Source: Nucisporomicrobium flavum
GTDB lineage: Bacteria; Actinomycetota; Actinomycetes; Mycobacteriales; Micromonosporaceae
Assembly: GCF_016464385.1 (NCBI RefSeq)
Contig: NZ_JADMLH010000026.1
Location: 37,942-101,941 of the forward strand
Length of the DNA stretch: 64,000 nt
Direction of reading: 5' to 3'
The notes below the pieces were generated by a model. That model was not told where the DNA came from. It searched no databases and worked only from the letters and a program-made list of their open reading frames with translations. A program made the translations under genes and the position numbers. Shown here piece after piece: positions 7,446-16,235 of the stretch; the stretch's first letter is position 1; every line of letters starts with the position of its first letter.

Positions 7446-9209
7446 ATGCCCGAGATCGTGGGGGAGAGCCTGGCAAAGCGATTGATCGCCTGGGGGGTGG
7501 ACACCGTTTTCGGGCTCCCCGGCGACGGGATCAACGGGATCATGGAGGGCTTCCGGCGGCACTCCGACAGGCTGAAGTTCGTCCTCGTGCACCACGAGGA
7601 GGCGGCCGCGTTCATGGCGACCGGTTACGCCAAGGCCACCGGCCGGCTCGGCGTCTGTGCGGCGACCTCGGGCCCGGGCGCCATCCACCTGCTCAACGGT
7701 CTGTACGACGCGAAGCTGGACCACGCGCCGGTGCTGGCGATCACGGGCATGCAGGAGACGTCGATGCTGGGCAGCCGGTACCAGCAGGAGGTGCATCTCG
7801 ACCGGCTCTACCAGGACGTGGCCGACTACAACCTGATGATCAGCAACCCGCAGCAGGTGCCGGGAGTGGTGGATCTGGCGATCCGCAACGCACTGATCAA
7901 GCGGACCGTCTCCCACTTGACGTTCCCCACCGACATCCAGGTGGCCGATGTCGGTGAGGATCCTTACCGCCATGTCGGGCCAGGGCGGCCCACGACCAGC
8001 ATGCCTGCTCTCGACAGGCCGCAGCTGCCCCCCGGTGAGCGCGAGCTGCGGGCGGCCGCCGAGGTGCTCAACGCCGCGAAGAAGCCGGCGATCCTCGTGG
8101 GTGTCGGCGCCAAGCACGCCCGCGACGAGGTCATCGCGGTGGCCGAGAGGCTGGGCGCCCCGGTGGTCAAGACCCTGCCCGGCAAGGTCGTGGTCCCCGA
8201 CGACCACCCGGTCACCACCGGCGGCCTGGGCCTGCTCGGCACCAAGCCGAGCGAGGAAGCCATGGAGGAGTGCGACACGCTGCTCATGGTCGGCACGTCG
8301 TTCCCGTACGGGAAGTACCTGCCCGAGCCCGGGGAGGTGAAGGTGGTGCAGATCGACTCCGACGCCACGTTGATCGGCCTGCGCATGCCGATCGACGCGC
8401 CCGTCGCCGCAGACGCCAAGAAGGCGCTGCAGGGTTTGTTGCCGATGCTGACCGGCGGGGACGGGTCCTTCCTGGCGAAGTACCGCAAGGAGATGGACTC
8501 CTGGCGCGCCGACATGGCCGCGCTCGAGGACGAGAGCCGGGACCCGATCGCGCCGCAGTACGTCATGGGCGTGCTCGACGACCTCGCCGCCGACGACGCG
8601 ATTCTCACCTGTGACTCGGGCACGATCGCGACGTGGTCCGCGCGGCACTGGACGATTCGCGGCGACCGGCAGTTCTACCTGTCCGGCAACCTCGCCACCA
8701 TGGCGCCGGGGCTGCCGTACGCGATCGCGATGCAACACGCCTTCCCCGGGCGGCAGGTCGTCGCGTACGTCGGCGACGGCGGGTTCGCGATGCTCATGGC
8801 GGAGTTCCTGACCGCCGTGCGGCACGAGCTGCCGATCAAGGTGGTCGTCAACAACAACAATTCGTACGGGCAGATCCTCTGGGAGCAGATCGTGCTCGGC
8901 TATCCCGAGTACGCGGTCCGGCACCAGCAGCCCGAGGCTGACTTCTCCACCTGGGCCCGCGGCTGCGGAGCGTACGGCGCCAAGGTCAGCAAGCCGGGCG
9001 ACGTGCGCAGCGCCATCGCGGAAGCGCTGGCGCACCCGGGCCCGGCGCTGGTGGACGTGGACGTCAACCCGAACGAGCCGCCGATGCCGGGCAAGGTGAA
9101 GTACGAGCAGGCCAAGCATTTCACCGAGGCCTTCCTGCGCGGCCAGCCGCACAAGATGGCGACGATGGCGACGGTGGTCCGCGACAAGATCAACGAGCTT
9201 CGGGCATGA
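7446..9209 (+). CDS. poxB: Thiamine-diphosphate enzyme, pyruvate oxidase/dehydrogenase (quinone) type
   Basis: 587 aa, full length for the TPP-dependent oxidase family. The catalytic Glu51 lies in HHEEAAAFMATGYAK. The TPP/Mg motif begins GDGGFAML at residue 443 and closes with VVNNNNSYG. The middle FAD-type domain spans about 200-340. The closest known activity is oxidative decarboxylation of pyruvate to acetate and CO2, with electrons passed to quinone or oxygen. Acetolactate synthase or sulfoacetaldehyde acetyltransferase relatives are less likely. It is the first gene of a three-gene operon (ATGA overlap with the next gene). GGAAGGGG precedes the ATG. The C-terminus (MATMATVVRDKINEL) could be a membrane-binding helix as in E. 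coli PoxB; that is inference. Confidence 0.85.
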   Translation: MPEIVGESLAKRLIAWGVDTVFGLPGDGINGIMEGFRRHSDRLKFVLVHHEEAAAFMATGYAKATGRLGVCAATSGPGAIHLLNGLYDAKLDHAPVLAITGMQETSMLGSRYQQEVHLDRLYQDVADYNLMISNPQQVPGVVDLAIRNALIKRTVSHLTFPTDIQVADVGEDPYRHVGPGRPTTSMPALDRPQLPPGERELRAAAEVLNAAKKPAILVGVGAKHARDEVIAVAERLGAPVVKTLPGKVVVPDDHPVTTGGLGLLGTKPSEEAMEECDTLLMVGTSFPYGKYLPEPGEVKVVQIDSDATLIGLRMPIDAPVAADAKKALQGLLPMLTGGDGSFLAKYRKEMDSWRADMAALEDESRDPIAPQYVMGVLDDLAADDAILTCDSGTIATWSARHWTIRGDRQFYLSGNLATMAPGLPYAIAMQHAFPGRQVVAYVGDGGFAMLMAEFLTAVRHELPIKVVVNNNNSYGQILWEQIVLGYPEYAVRHQQPEADFSTWARGCGAYGAKVSKPGDVRSAIAEALAHPGPALVDVDVNPNEPPMPGKVKYEQAKHFTEAFLRGQPHKMATMATVVRDKINELRA

Positions 9210-12200
9210 CCACGGTCAAGCTCCCCGCGCCCGTCGTCCGGGTTCCCCGAGGCGGCGACATCGACGTCGCCGCGCTGGCACGTGACCTGACGGCCGAGGT
9301 GGACGGCGAGGTCCGCTTCGACGCCGGGTCCCGGGCCGCGTACTCCACCGACGCATCCAACTACCGGCAGGTGCCCATCGGCGTGGTGGTGCCCCGCACC
9401 GTCGAGGCCGGCGTGGCCGCCGTAGCGGTGTGCCGGCGCTACGGCGCCCCGATCACCTCCCGCGGAGGGGGCACCAGCCTGGCCGGGGAGTGCACCAACG
9501 TCGCCGTGATCATCGACTGGTCGAAGTACTGCCACCGGCTGCTGGATGTCGACGCCGAGGGCCGCACCTGCCTCGTGGAGCCCGGCATCGTGCTGGACCT
9601 GCTCAACGATCAGCTCCGCGACACCGGCCTGGAGTTCGGCCCCGAGCCGGCCACGCACGACCACTGCACCCTGGGCGGGATGATCGGCAACAACTCGTGC
9701 GGGGCGACGGCGCAGCGTACGGGCAAGGTCGTCGACAACATCGTCGAGCTGGAGGTGCTGCTCTACGACGGCACCCGCATGTGGGTCGGGGAGACGCCCA
9801 CGGACGAGTACGAGCAGATCGTCGCCGCCGGCGGCCGACCGGCCCAGATCTACCGGCAGCTGCGGACCCTCCGGGACCGGTACCTGGCGCAGATCCGGAC
9901 CCGGTACCCCGACATCCCGCGTCGGGTCTCCGGCTACAACCTCGACAGCCTCCTGCCCGAGAAGAACTTCCACGTGGCGCAGGCGCTGGTCGGCACCGAG
10001 GGCACGTGCGTCACCGTCCTGCGCGCGCGCCTGAAGCTCGTGCCGATCGTCAAGGTGCGCAGCCTCGTCATGATCGGCTTTCCCGACGTCGGCGCCTCGG
10101 GCGACGCGGTTCCCCGGATCCTGCCCCACCGGCCCATCGCCCTCGAGGGCATCGAGCACAACCTAATCCACTTCGAACGGGCCAAGCATCTCCACCCGGA
10201 CGCCCTGGAGCTGCTGCCCGAGGGACGGGCGTACCTCATGGTGCAGATGGGCGGCGACAGCAAGGCCGACGTCGACCGCGCCACCGACGGGGTGCTGGAC
10301 TCCCTAGGACTGGACCGGGACGACGTACGGGTGGCGTTCTTCGACGACGAACGGCACGAGAAGCAGCTGTGGGAGGTGCGGGAGTCCGGGCTGGGCGCGA
10401 CCGCCCGGGTGCCGGGGCTGCCCGACACCTGGCCGGGCTGGGAGGACTCGGCGGTGGACCCGGGCGACCTCGGCGACTACCTGCGTGACCTCCAGGCCCT
10501 GTTCGCCGAGTACGGCTACGAGCAGACGTCGCTGTACGGCCACTTCGGTCAGGCCTGCGTCCACTGCCGCATACCGTTCGACCTCACCAGCAGCGACGGC
10601 ATCGCCCAGTTCCGGTCCTTCATGCACCGGGCGGCCGAGCTCGTGGCCCGCTACGGCGGCTCGCTGTCCGGCGAGCACGGGGACGGCCAGGCCCGCGCGG
10701 AGCTGCTGCCGGTGATGTTCGGCGAGGAGCTGGTGACCGCGTTCGGCCAGTTCAAGGCGATCTTCGACCCGGACGACCGGATGAACCCCGGCAAGGTGAC
10801 CGCGCCCAATCCTCTCGACGGTCAGCTGCGCCTCGGCGTGGACTACAACCACGGAGACGTGGCCACGCACTTCCAGTACCCGAACGACGAGGGCAGCTTC
10901 GGTCGTGCCGTGCTGCGGTGCGTGGGCGTCGGGAAGTGCCGGCGCCACGAGGGTGGTGTCATGTGCCCGTCGTACATGGCCACGAAGGAGGAGGAGCACT
11001 CGACGCGGGGCCGGGCCAGGATGCTGTTCGAGATGCTCGACGGCGCCGCCCGCGGCGGGGCGATTGGCGACGGCTGGCGCTCCGACGCGGTCAAGGACGC
11101 CCTCGACCTGTGCCTGGCGTGCAAGGGGTGCAAGGCCGACTGCCCGGTCAACGTCGACATGGCGACGTACAAGGCCGAGTTCCTCTCCCACCACTACGAG
11201 GGACGGCTGCGGCCCCGCGCGCACTACTCGATGGGCTGGCTGCCGGTTGCTGCCGCCGCCGTGGCCGCGACGGCGCCACGGCTGGTCAACGTGCTGTCCC
11301 ACGCGCCAGGGCTCGCCTGGCTGGCCAAGAAGGCGGCCGGTGTCGACACCCGCCGGGAGGTGCCGGTCTTCGCGGCCGAAACCTTCCAGGAGTGGTTCGC
11401 CCGGCACACCCCCGGCCGCTCCGGGGAGCGCGGCGAGGTGGTGTTGTGGCCGGACACCTTCACCAACCACTTCGACCCGGGCATCGCACGGGCCGCCGTA
11501 CAGGTCGTCGAGGACGCCGGCTGGCGGGTCGTCGTCCCCGGACAGAAGGTCTGCTGCGGGCTCACCTGGATCTCCACCGGGCAGCTCGACACGGCCAAAC
11601 GGGTGCTGCTGCGTACGGTCGAGGTCCTACGGCCCCACCTGCGCGCCGGGCACCTGATCCTCGGCCTGGAGCCCAGCTGCACCGCGGTCTTCCGCAGCGA
11701 CGCCGAAGAGCTGTTCCCGCACGACCAGGACGTGGAACGGCTGCGCCGGCAGACCGTGACCCTGGCCGAACTGCTCATCGAGCACACGCCCGGCTGGGAG
11801 CCGCCGCACGTGCGACGGACCGCGCACATCCAGACCCACTGCCACCATCACGCGGTCATGGGGTACGACGCCGACGCGAAGCTGTTGTCGGCGGCCGGCG
11901 TCCAAGCCGACGTCCTCGACTCCGGATGCTGCGGCCTCGCCGGGAACTTCGGCTTCGAGCAGGGGCACTACGAGGTGTCGGAGGCGTGCGCGGAACGGGT
12001 GCTGCTGCCGGCGGTGCGCGACGCCGACCCCGGCGACGTGATCCTGGCCGACGGGTTCAGCTGCCGCACGCAGGTCGAGCAGAGCGACTCCGGGGCGCGG
12101 CGCGGCGTGCACCTGGCCGAGCTGCTGGCGGCCGGGCTGGACGGCGACGACGGGCGCGGCGTGCCGGAACAGAGATGGGCCGACCGCCCCACGGCCCCGG

Positions 12201-12289
12201 GGCGCCCGGTGCGATGGCTGACCAGCGCCGTGGTCGCCGCGACGGCCGCGGCCACGCTGGGATACGGGTGGCGGCGATGGCGGCGCTGA
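9206..12289 (+). CDS. FAD-linked D-2-hydroxyacid dehydrogenase fused to iron-sulfur (GlcF-like) half
   Basis: 1027 aa fusion. The N-terminal FAD-binding half has SRGGGTSLAGECTN and GGMIGNNSCG; the FAD-oxidase C half ends GEHGDGQAR. The ferredoxin part begins CVGVGKC (residue 572) and CLACKGCKADCPV (636). Two CCG domains follow (CCGLTW at 783, CCGLAGNFGFE at 908), which bind another FeS cluster. The layout equals YdiJ/Dld-type D-lactate or D-2-hydroxyglutarate dehydrogenases, which feed electrons to quinone. An extra hydrophobic C-terminal segment (WLTSAVVAATAAATLGYGW) probably anchors it to the membrane. It overlaps poxB by 4 bases and the next gene by 13, so the three are co-translated. Substrate unproven. 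Confidence 0.88.
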   Translation: MTTVKLPAPVVRVPRGGDIDVAALARDLTAEVDGEVRFDAGSRAAYSTDASNYRQVPIGVVVPRTVEAGVAAVAVCRRYGAPITSRGGGTSLAGECTNVAVIIDWSKYCHRLLDVDAEGRTCLVEPGIVLDLLNDQLRDTGLEFGPEPATHDHCTLGGMIGNNSCGATAQRTGKVVDNIVELEVLLYDGTRMWVGETPTDEYEQIVAAGGRPAQIYRQLRTLRDRYLAQIRTRYPDIPRRVSGYNLDSLLPEKNFHVAQALVGTEGTCVTVLRARLKLVPIVKVRSLVMIGFPDVGASGDAVPRILPHRPIALEGIEHNLIHFERAKHLHPDALELLPEGRAYLMVQMGGDSKADVDRATDGVLDSLGLDRDDVRVAFFDDERHEKQLWEVRESGLGATARVPGLPDTWPGWEDSAVDPGDLGDYLRDLQALFAEYGYEQTSLYGHFGQACVHCRIPFDLTSSDGIAQFRSFMHRAAELVARYGGSLSGEHGDGQARAELLPVMFGEELVTAFGQFKAIFDPDDRMNPGKVTAPNPLDGQLRLGVDYNHGDVATHFQYPNDEGSFGRAVLRCVGVGKCRRHEGGVMCPSYMATKEEEHSTRGRARMLFEMLDGAARGGAIGDGWRSDAVKDALDLCLACKGCKADCPVNVDMATYKAEFLSHHYEGRLRPRAHYSMGWLPVAAAAVAATAPRLVNVLSHAPGLAWLAKKAAGVDTRREVPVFAAETFQEWFARHTPGRSGERGEVVLWPDTFTNHFDPGIARAAVQVVEDAGWRVVVPGQKVCCGLTWISTGQLDTAKRVLLRTVEVLRPHLRAGHLILGLEPSCTAVFRSDAEELFPHDQDVERLRRQTVTLAELLIEHTPGWEPPHVRRTAHIQTHCHHHAVMGYDADAKLLSAAGVQADVLDSGCCGLAGNFGFEQGHYEVSEACAERVLLPAVRDADPGDVILADGFSCRTQVEQSDSGARRGVHLAELLAAGLDGDDGRGVPEQRWADRPTAPGRPVRWLTSAVVAATAAATLGYGWRRWRR

Positions 12290-13356
12290 CCGCTTCCGCC
12301 TACACGGTTCCCACGGATGCGCCGGAGGGTGACGGCACCCTGGCCTGGACGAGCACCACCCTGGTGCTCGTCCGGGCCGCCGGGTCGGGGCACACGGGCC
12401 TGGGCTGGACCTACGGCCCCGCCGCGACCGTGCAGGTCGTCACCGGGATGCTCGCCGCGGCGGTCGAGGACATCGACCCGGACGACGTGCCGGCGGCGTG
12501 GACGGCGATGCACCGGCGCCTGCGCAACGCCGGCAGTCGCGGCATCGGGGCTCTGGCGCTGTCCGCTGCCGACAACGCCCTGTGGGACCTGAAGGCACGC
12601 TGCCACGACCTGCCGCTGACGCGCCTGCTGGGCACGGTCCGTCCCGAGGTACCCGTCTACGGCAGTGGGGGATTCACCACCTACGACACGGAGCAGCAGC
12701 ACGCCCAGCTCTCCCGCTGGGTGTACGAGCAGGGCATCCCACGGGTGAAGATCAAGATCGGTGAATCGTGGGGCACCTACGTGTCCCGGGACCTGGCCCG
12801 GATGGCCGCTGCCCGCTCCACCATCGGCAAGGCGGAGCTGTTCGTCGACGCCAACGGCGGTTACCAGCGCAAGCAGGCGATCCGGGTCATGCATGCGGCG
12901 GCCGATCTCGACGTGCGCTGGTACGAGGAGCCGGTCAGCTCCGACGACCTGCCGGGACTCGCTCAGGTCCGTGACTCCGTCCGCGCGGACGTGGCGGCGG
13001 GGGAGTACGGCTGGGACCTTGACGACTTCGAGCGCCTGGCGCCGTCCGTCGACTGCCTGCAGGCGGATGTGACGCGGTGCGGAGGTATCACCGGCTTCCA
13101 GCGGGCCGCCGCCGTGGCCGCCGCGCACGGCCTCGAGGTGTCCGGGCATTGCGCACCCCACCAGCACCTGGCGGTGGCCGCGGCGACACCGAACCTGCGC
13201 CACCTGGAGTGGTTCCACGACCACGTACGCATCGAAAGCATGCTCTTCGACGGCGCGGCCGGCGCCGAAGGTGGCGCCGTGGCCGTCGACCGTTCCTCGC
13301 CGGGCAACGGGCTGGTCTTCCGGCAGGCCGACGCCGAGCGGTGGCGCTCGGCATAG
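12277..13356 (+). CDS. Enolase-superfamily (mandelate racemase/muconate lactonizing-like) enzyme
   Basis: 359 aa. It shows the barrel residues of the superfamily: KIKIG (base lysines), VDANGGY and YEEP plus GEYG (metal ligands), and a C-terminal histidine in SGHCAPHQH. These point to the mandelate racemase/sugar-acid dehydratase branch. It could dehydrate an aldonic acid such as gluconate, which would suit the glucose dehydrogenase encoded 4 kb downstream, but substrate cannot be read from sequence. The ATG at 12277 lies inside the end of the previous gene (13-bp overlap). A much longer upstream extension of this frame is only the shadow of the FAD/FeS gene. Confidence 0.82.
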   Translation: MAALTASAYTVPTDAPEGDGTLAWTSTTLVLVRAAGSGHTGLGWTYGPAATVQVVTGMLAAAVEDIDPDDVPAAWTAMHRRLRNAGSRGIGALALSAADNALWDLKARCHDLPLTRLLGTVRPEVPVYGSGGFTTYDTEQQHAQLSRWVYEQGIPRVKIKIGESWGTYVSRDLARMAAARSTIGKAELFVDANGGYQRKQAIRVMHAAADLDVRWYEEPVSSDDLPGLAQVRDSVRADVAAGEYGWDLDDFERLAPSVDCLQADVTRCGGITGFQRAAAVAAAHGLEVSGHCAPHQHLAVAAATPNLRHLEWFHDHVRIESMLFDGAAGAEGGAVAVDRSSPGNGLVFRQADAERWRSA

Positions 13357-13378
13357 GCGACAGCGGCAGGCGGTCCCC

Positions 13379-13403
13379 GTTTGCCACGATGCGGTGCGGG
13401 TAG
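13379..13403 (+). promoter_or_regulatory. SigB/SigF-like promoter, probably giving a leaderless mRNA
   Basis: GTTTG, 14 bases, GGGTAG. The -10 ends only 9 bases before the ATG at 13413, so transcription would start at or next to the start codon. Confidence 0.55.
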
Positions 13404-13412
13404 CGGCCGACG

Positions 13413-13778
13413 ATGACCGGAACCGACACCGACGAGTTGATGTCCTTGGAGCGGGCGGGCTGGGCGGCTCTCAGCCGGGGTGAGGGCCCCGCCTTCTACG
13501 CGACGATGTTCGCCGACGACGCGATCGTCGTCGTGCCCGGCGCCCTGCTCGACAAGAGCCGGACGCTGGCGTCCTGGGACGGTGTGACGCCCTGGCAGAG
13601 GTACGACCTGGTCGAACGCCGCGTGACACCGCTGGGCGACGACGCCGCCGTGGTGGTCTACGAGGCGACTGCCGCCCGGCCCGGCGAACCTCCGTACCGG
13701 GCGATCATCTGCAGCACCTACGTACGCCGTCCCGAGGGTTGGCGCCTGCTCGTGCATCAGCAGACGCCGCAGGTCTGA
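13413..13778 (+). CDS. SnoaL/NTF2-like small protein
   Basis: 121 aa with the cone-shaped NTF2/DUF4440 pattern: an N-terminal helix (LMSLERAGWAALSRG), then FYATMFADDAIVVVPG, a curved beta sheet and the closing strand EGWRLLVHQQTP. Members are ligand-binding or small catalytic proteins of very different roles, so none is assigned. No ribosome site precedes the ATG, in keeping with a leaderless transcript from the promoter just upstream. It is convergent with the DUF421 gene (3-bp gap). Confidence 0.75.
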   Translation: MTGTDTDELMSLERAGWAALSRGEGPAFYATMFADDAIVVVPGALLDKSRTLASWDGVTPWQRYDLVERRVTPLGDDAAVVVYEATAARPGEPPYRAIICSTYVRRPEGWRLLVHQQTPQV

Positions 13779-13781
13779 CAG

Positions 13782-14321
13782 TCACGGGCGGACGTTGCGT
13801 GTGGCGAGCAGCTCCCGGCCCTGCACGTCGCCGAGCAGCTCGGGCGCGATGGTCTCGCCCCGGCGCAGCACGCTGATCGTACCCGTGCGTTCCAGGATGA
13901 CCGCGGCGACGTCCTCGTACCGGTGAATGCCCGACATCCGCAGTTTCTGCCGCAGCTCATCCTCGATGACGTGCGCTGCGCGCAGGTTGTCGTGCAGGAC
14001 CGCACCGTCGGCCATGAGCAGGACCGGCAGGTTGGTGAGCGCACGATCGATGCGGTGGTTGCGTCGCAAGACGCCGAAGACGGCCCGCAGAGCCAGCAGC
14101 GTTGCCATGCCGAGCAAGCCCGCCGCGAGCGTCGGTGTGTACCCGAGGACGGCACGACCCATGACGGCGCCGAACGCGATCGTGGCGGCCATGTCGAAGC
14201 TGGACATGGCTGCGAAGGCCCGCTGCCCCACCACTCGGAGCATGAGCAGGAACGCCGTGTACAGGCACACGGTGGAGACGATCACCGCAGCGGCGCCGCC
14301 CCACGTCAGACCCAATCGCAC
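13782..14321 (-). CDS. DUF421 (YetF-like) membrane protein
   Basis: About 179 aa. Three N-terminal transmembrane helices (VIVSTVCLYTAFLLMLRVVG, then IAFGAVMGRAVLGY, then LLGMATLLALRAVFGVL) are followed by the cytoplasmic DUF421 domain with NLPVLLMADG, HVIEDELRQKLR and VILERTGTISV. YetF homologues are linked to spore or envelope stress in Bacillus, but their biochemistry is unknown. The GTG at 14321 was chosen over 14354 because GGGAGGAG precedes it at 5-bp spacing. A second DUF421 paralogue lies at 47541. Confidence 0.85.
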   Translation of the reverse strand: MRLGLTWGGAAAVIVSTVCLYTAFLLMLRVVGQRAFAAMSSFDMAATIAFGAVMGRAVLGYTPTLAAGLLGMATLLALRAVFGVLRRNHRIDRALTNLPVLLMADGAVLHDNLRAAHVIEDELRQKLRMSGIHRYEDVAAVILERTGTISVLRRGETIAPELLGDVQGRELLATRNVRP

Positions 14322-14423
14322 TGCCTCTCCTCCCGTCCGGAGCCCCCCGGCCACGCGACCTCCTGCAGCAGACGCAGGATCCGGGCAAGGGCTTCTGGTT
14401 CACGACGCCGTCGTCGACCCGCG

Positions 14424-14447
14424 ATACCCCGCGGCTCCGGCTTTCAC
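14424..14447 (-). promoter_or_regulatory. Possible SigB/SigF-like promoter for DUF421
   Basis: Minus strand GTGAA, 13 bases, GGGTAT. The -10 is perfect for the SigB/SigF class; the -35 is weak. Confidence 0.35.
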
Positions 14448-14513
14448 CCGATCGATCGCGGCGCTCACGCCGCGGTTCCGGCGATCGAGCGCCAGGGCAA
14501 GATCGCGGGTGGC

Positions 14514-14537
14514 GTTTGCGCGCCGGAACGCGGGGCA
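14514..14537 (+). promoter_or_regulatory. Possible SigB/SigF-like promoter for the ZIP gene
   Basis: GTTTG, 13 bases, GGGGCA, 11 bases before the ATG. The same -10 variant is used at the ccmC/ctaC divergent pair. Confidence 0.35.
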
Positions 14538-14548
14538 AGGGCGGCCGC

Positions 14549-15301
14549 ATGCCTGGATGGTTGCAAGCGGGTGGCTGGGGACTTCTGGCCGGCTCCGCCC
14601 TCATGGTCGGCGCGGCAGTCGGCTACCTGGCGCGCGTACCTCAGAAGATCATCGCCTCCGTGATGGCGTTCGGCGCCGGGGTGCTGCTGTCGGCCGTGGC
14701 CTTCGAGCTCATCGCGGAAGCCCACGAGCAGGCTGGACTGACCCCCACCGCCCTCGGCGCGGTCGCCGGCGCGGTGATCTACACCGGCTGCAACGTCCTG
14801 CTCGCCCGGCGGGGCGCCCGGCACCGCAAACGGTCCGGTGAGCAGCAGCCCTCCGAGGACGAACAGGGCGGATCGGGCCTGGCGCTCGCGCTCGGCGCGC
14901 TGCTCGACGGCATACCGGAGTCGATCGTGATCGGCACCAGCCTGCTGGGCGGCGGCGCGATCAGCGTCGTGACGGTCGCCGCCGTCTTCATCAGCAACGT
15001 GCCGGAGGGCCTGTCCAGCGCGGCCGGCATGCGGCACGCCGGGCGGTCGAAGGCGTACGTGTTCGGGCTGTGGACCGGCATCGCCGTGATCAGCGGTCTC
15101 GCCGCCGTGGCGGGCTTCACGCTGCTGGGTGGTGCACCTGCCGCCGTCCTCGCCGCCATCACCGCGCTCGCGGGCGGCGCGATCCTCGCGATGATCGCCG
15201 ACACCATGATCCCCGAGGCCTTCGAGAACGCGCACCTGCTCATCGGCCTGATCACGGTCGCCGGCTTCCTGGTGGCGTTCGCGCTGTCCCAGGCCGGTTG
15301 A
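14549..15301 (+). CDS. ZIP-family metal transporter
   Basis: 250 aa with about eight hydrophobic helices. The signature helices are present: LDGIPESIVIGTSL (helix IV, with the His/Glu metal ligands partly replaced by Asp-Gly-Ile-Pro-Glu as in the actinobacterial ZIP group) and NVPEGLSSAAGMRHAG (helix V). A His/charge-rich loop between helices III and IV (RHRKRSGEQQPSEDEQ) may sense metal. It would import Zn or another divalent cation. The start at 14549 lacks a good ribosome site and may be nearly leaderless. The CDF gene follows, so import and export genes sit side by side. Confidence 0.82.
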   Translation: MPGWLQAGGWGLLAGSALMVGAAVGYLARVPQKIIASVMAFGAGVLLSAVAFELIAEAHEQAGLTPTALGAVAGAVIYTGCNVLLARRGARHRKRSGEQQPSEDEQGGSGLALALGALLDGIPESIVIGTSLLGGGAISVVTVAAVFISNVPEGLSSAAGMRHAGRSKAYVFGLWTGIAVISGLAAVAGFTLLGGAPAAVLAAITALAGGAILAMIADTMIPEAFENAHLLIGLITVAGFLVAFALSQAG

Positions 15302-15304
15302 GCG

Positions 15305-15330
15305 GGTTCGACCCCGGAAGGACCGGGTAG
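15305..15330 (+). promoter_or_regulatory. SigB/SigF-like promoter for the CDF gene
   Basis: GGTTC, 15 bases, GGGTAG, ending 9 bases before the GTG at 15340; a leaderless mRNA is likely. Confidence 0.5.
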
Positions 15331-15339
15331 GCCGCCGCC

Positions 15340-16194
15340 GTGGCTGAGGAGAACAACGATGGCGGTAGCACCCGTACGGTGATCGTGGCGGTGCTCGCCA
15401 ACCTCGCGATCGCGGTGGCGAAGAAGGAGCCGGACTCCCGCCACTCGTTCGGGTACGGCCAGGAACGCTACTTCTGGACGTTCCTGGCGGCGCTCGGCAT
15501 CTTCCTGGTCGGTGGGACCCTGTCGATCGGCGAGGGCGTGCGCAGCCTGCTGACGCCCGAGCCGCTGGAGTCGCTGTGGGTCGGCATCGGTGTCCTGGTG
15601 ATCGCCTTCGGGTTCGAAAGCTATTCGTGGCACACCGCGCGCAAACAGCTGCGAGCGGAGTCGCAGCAGCGGCAACGGTCCCTGGTCGAGCACCTCAGAC
15701 GCGCGTCGGATCCGAGCGCCACGACGGTGTTCCTGGAAGACACCGCGGCGTTGATCGGCCTGGTCGTGGCCCTGGCGGCGCTCCTGCTGCACGCGGCAAC
15801 CGGCTGGGCGGGGTGGGACGCGGTCGGCAGCATGGGCATCGGCGTCCTGCTCATCGTCGTGGCGTTCCTGCTGGCGCGCCGCTCCAAGACCCTGCTCCTC
15901 GACGAGTCGGCGCCGCCGGACGTGCTGGAGCCGATCCGGGCACAGGTCGCGCAGGCTGACTGGGTCGGTGAGGTCCATGAGCTGCACGCCGTGTACGTGG
16001 GACCGTCCAGCCTGCTGGTGAACGCCTGGGTCACCCCGGCCCGGGCGACCTGCCGGGAGCCGGCCGCGTACCTGGTCCGCCGGGTCGCCCAGCTGCGCTC
16101 CGAGCTGCTCCGTCATCCGGCCATCGAACACGTGACGGTGACGGTGGACGGCGAAGCCGCCCGTTCACCGTTTCCGGACACCGCGGCAGGGTAG
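15340..16194 (+). CDS. CDF cation-efflux protein with internal deletion of the second helix
   Basis: 284 aa of a cation diffusion facilitator. The first helix (VIVAVLANLAIAVAK) is directly joined to KEPDSRHSFGYGQERYFW. In family members about 40-45 residues lie between these points: the rest of helix 1, helix 2 with its HxxxD metal site, and a loop. That segment is missing in frame. Helices 3-6, the TM5 motif VFLEDTAALIGL and the cytoplasmic domain (WVGEVHELHAVYVGPS) are intact. Metal export is therefore doubtful; it may be inactive or altered. The GTG start has no ribosome site but a SigB-like promoter 9 bases upstream. Confidence 0.75.
   Translation: MAEENNDGGSTRTVIVAVLANLAIAVAKKEPDSRHSFGYGQERYFWTFLAALGIFLVGGTLSIGEGVRSLLTPEPLESLWVGIGVLVIAFGFESYSWHTARKQLRAESQQRQRSLVEHLRRASDPSATTVFLEDTAALIGLVVALAALLLHAATGWAGWDAVGSMGIGVLLIVVAFLLARRSKTLLLDESAPPDVLEPIRAQVAQADWVGEVHELHAVYVGPSSLLVNAWVTPARATCREPAAYLVRRVAQLRSELLRHPAIEHVTVTVDGEAARSPFPDTAAG
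16170..16194 (+). promoter_or_regulatory. SigB/SigF-like promoter for the NDH-2 operon
   Basis: GTTTC, 14 bases, GGGTAG, overlapping the last codons of the CDF gene and 41 bases upstream of the NDH-2-like ATG. Confidence 0.55.
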
Positions 16195-16235
16195 GCGGGC
16201 CCGGGACCGCACGCTACGGATGATCGGGGCACGGC

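Noticed and set aside
10918..12276. Long 5' extension of the enolase-superfamily frame
   Set aside because: It lies wholly inside the FAD/FeS gene and is Arg/Gly/Pro-rich without motifs; the start at 12277 fits translational coupling.
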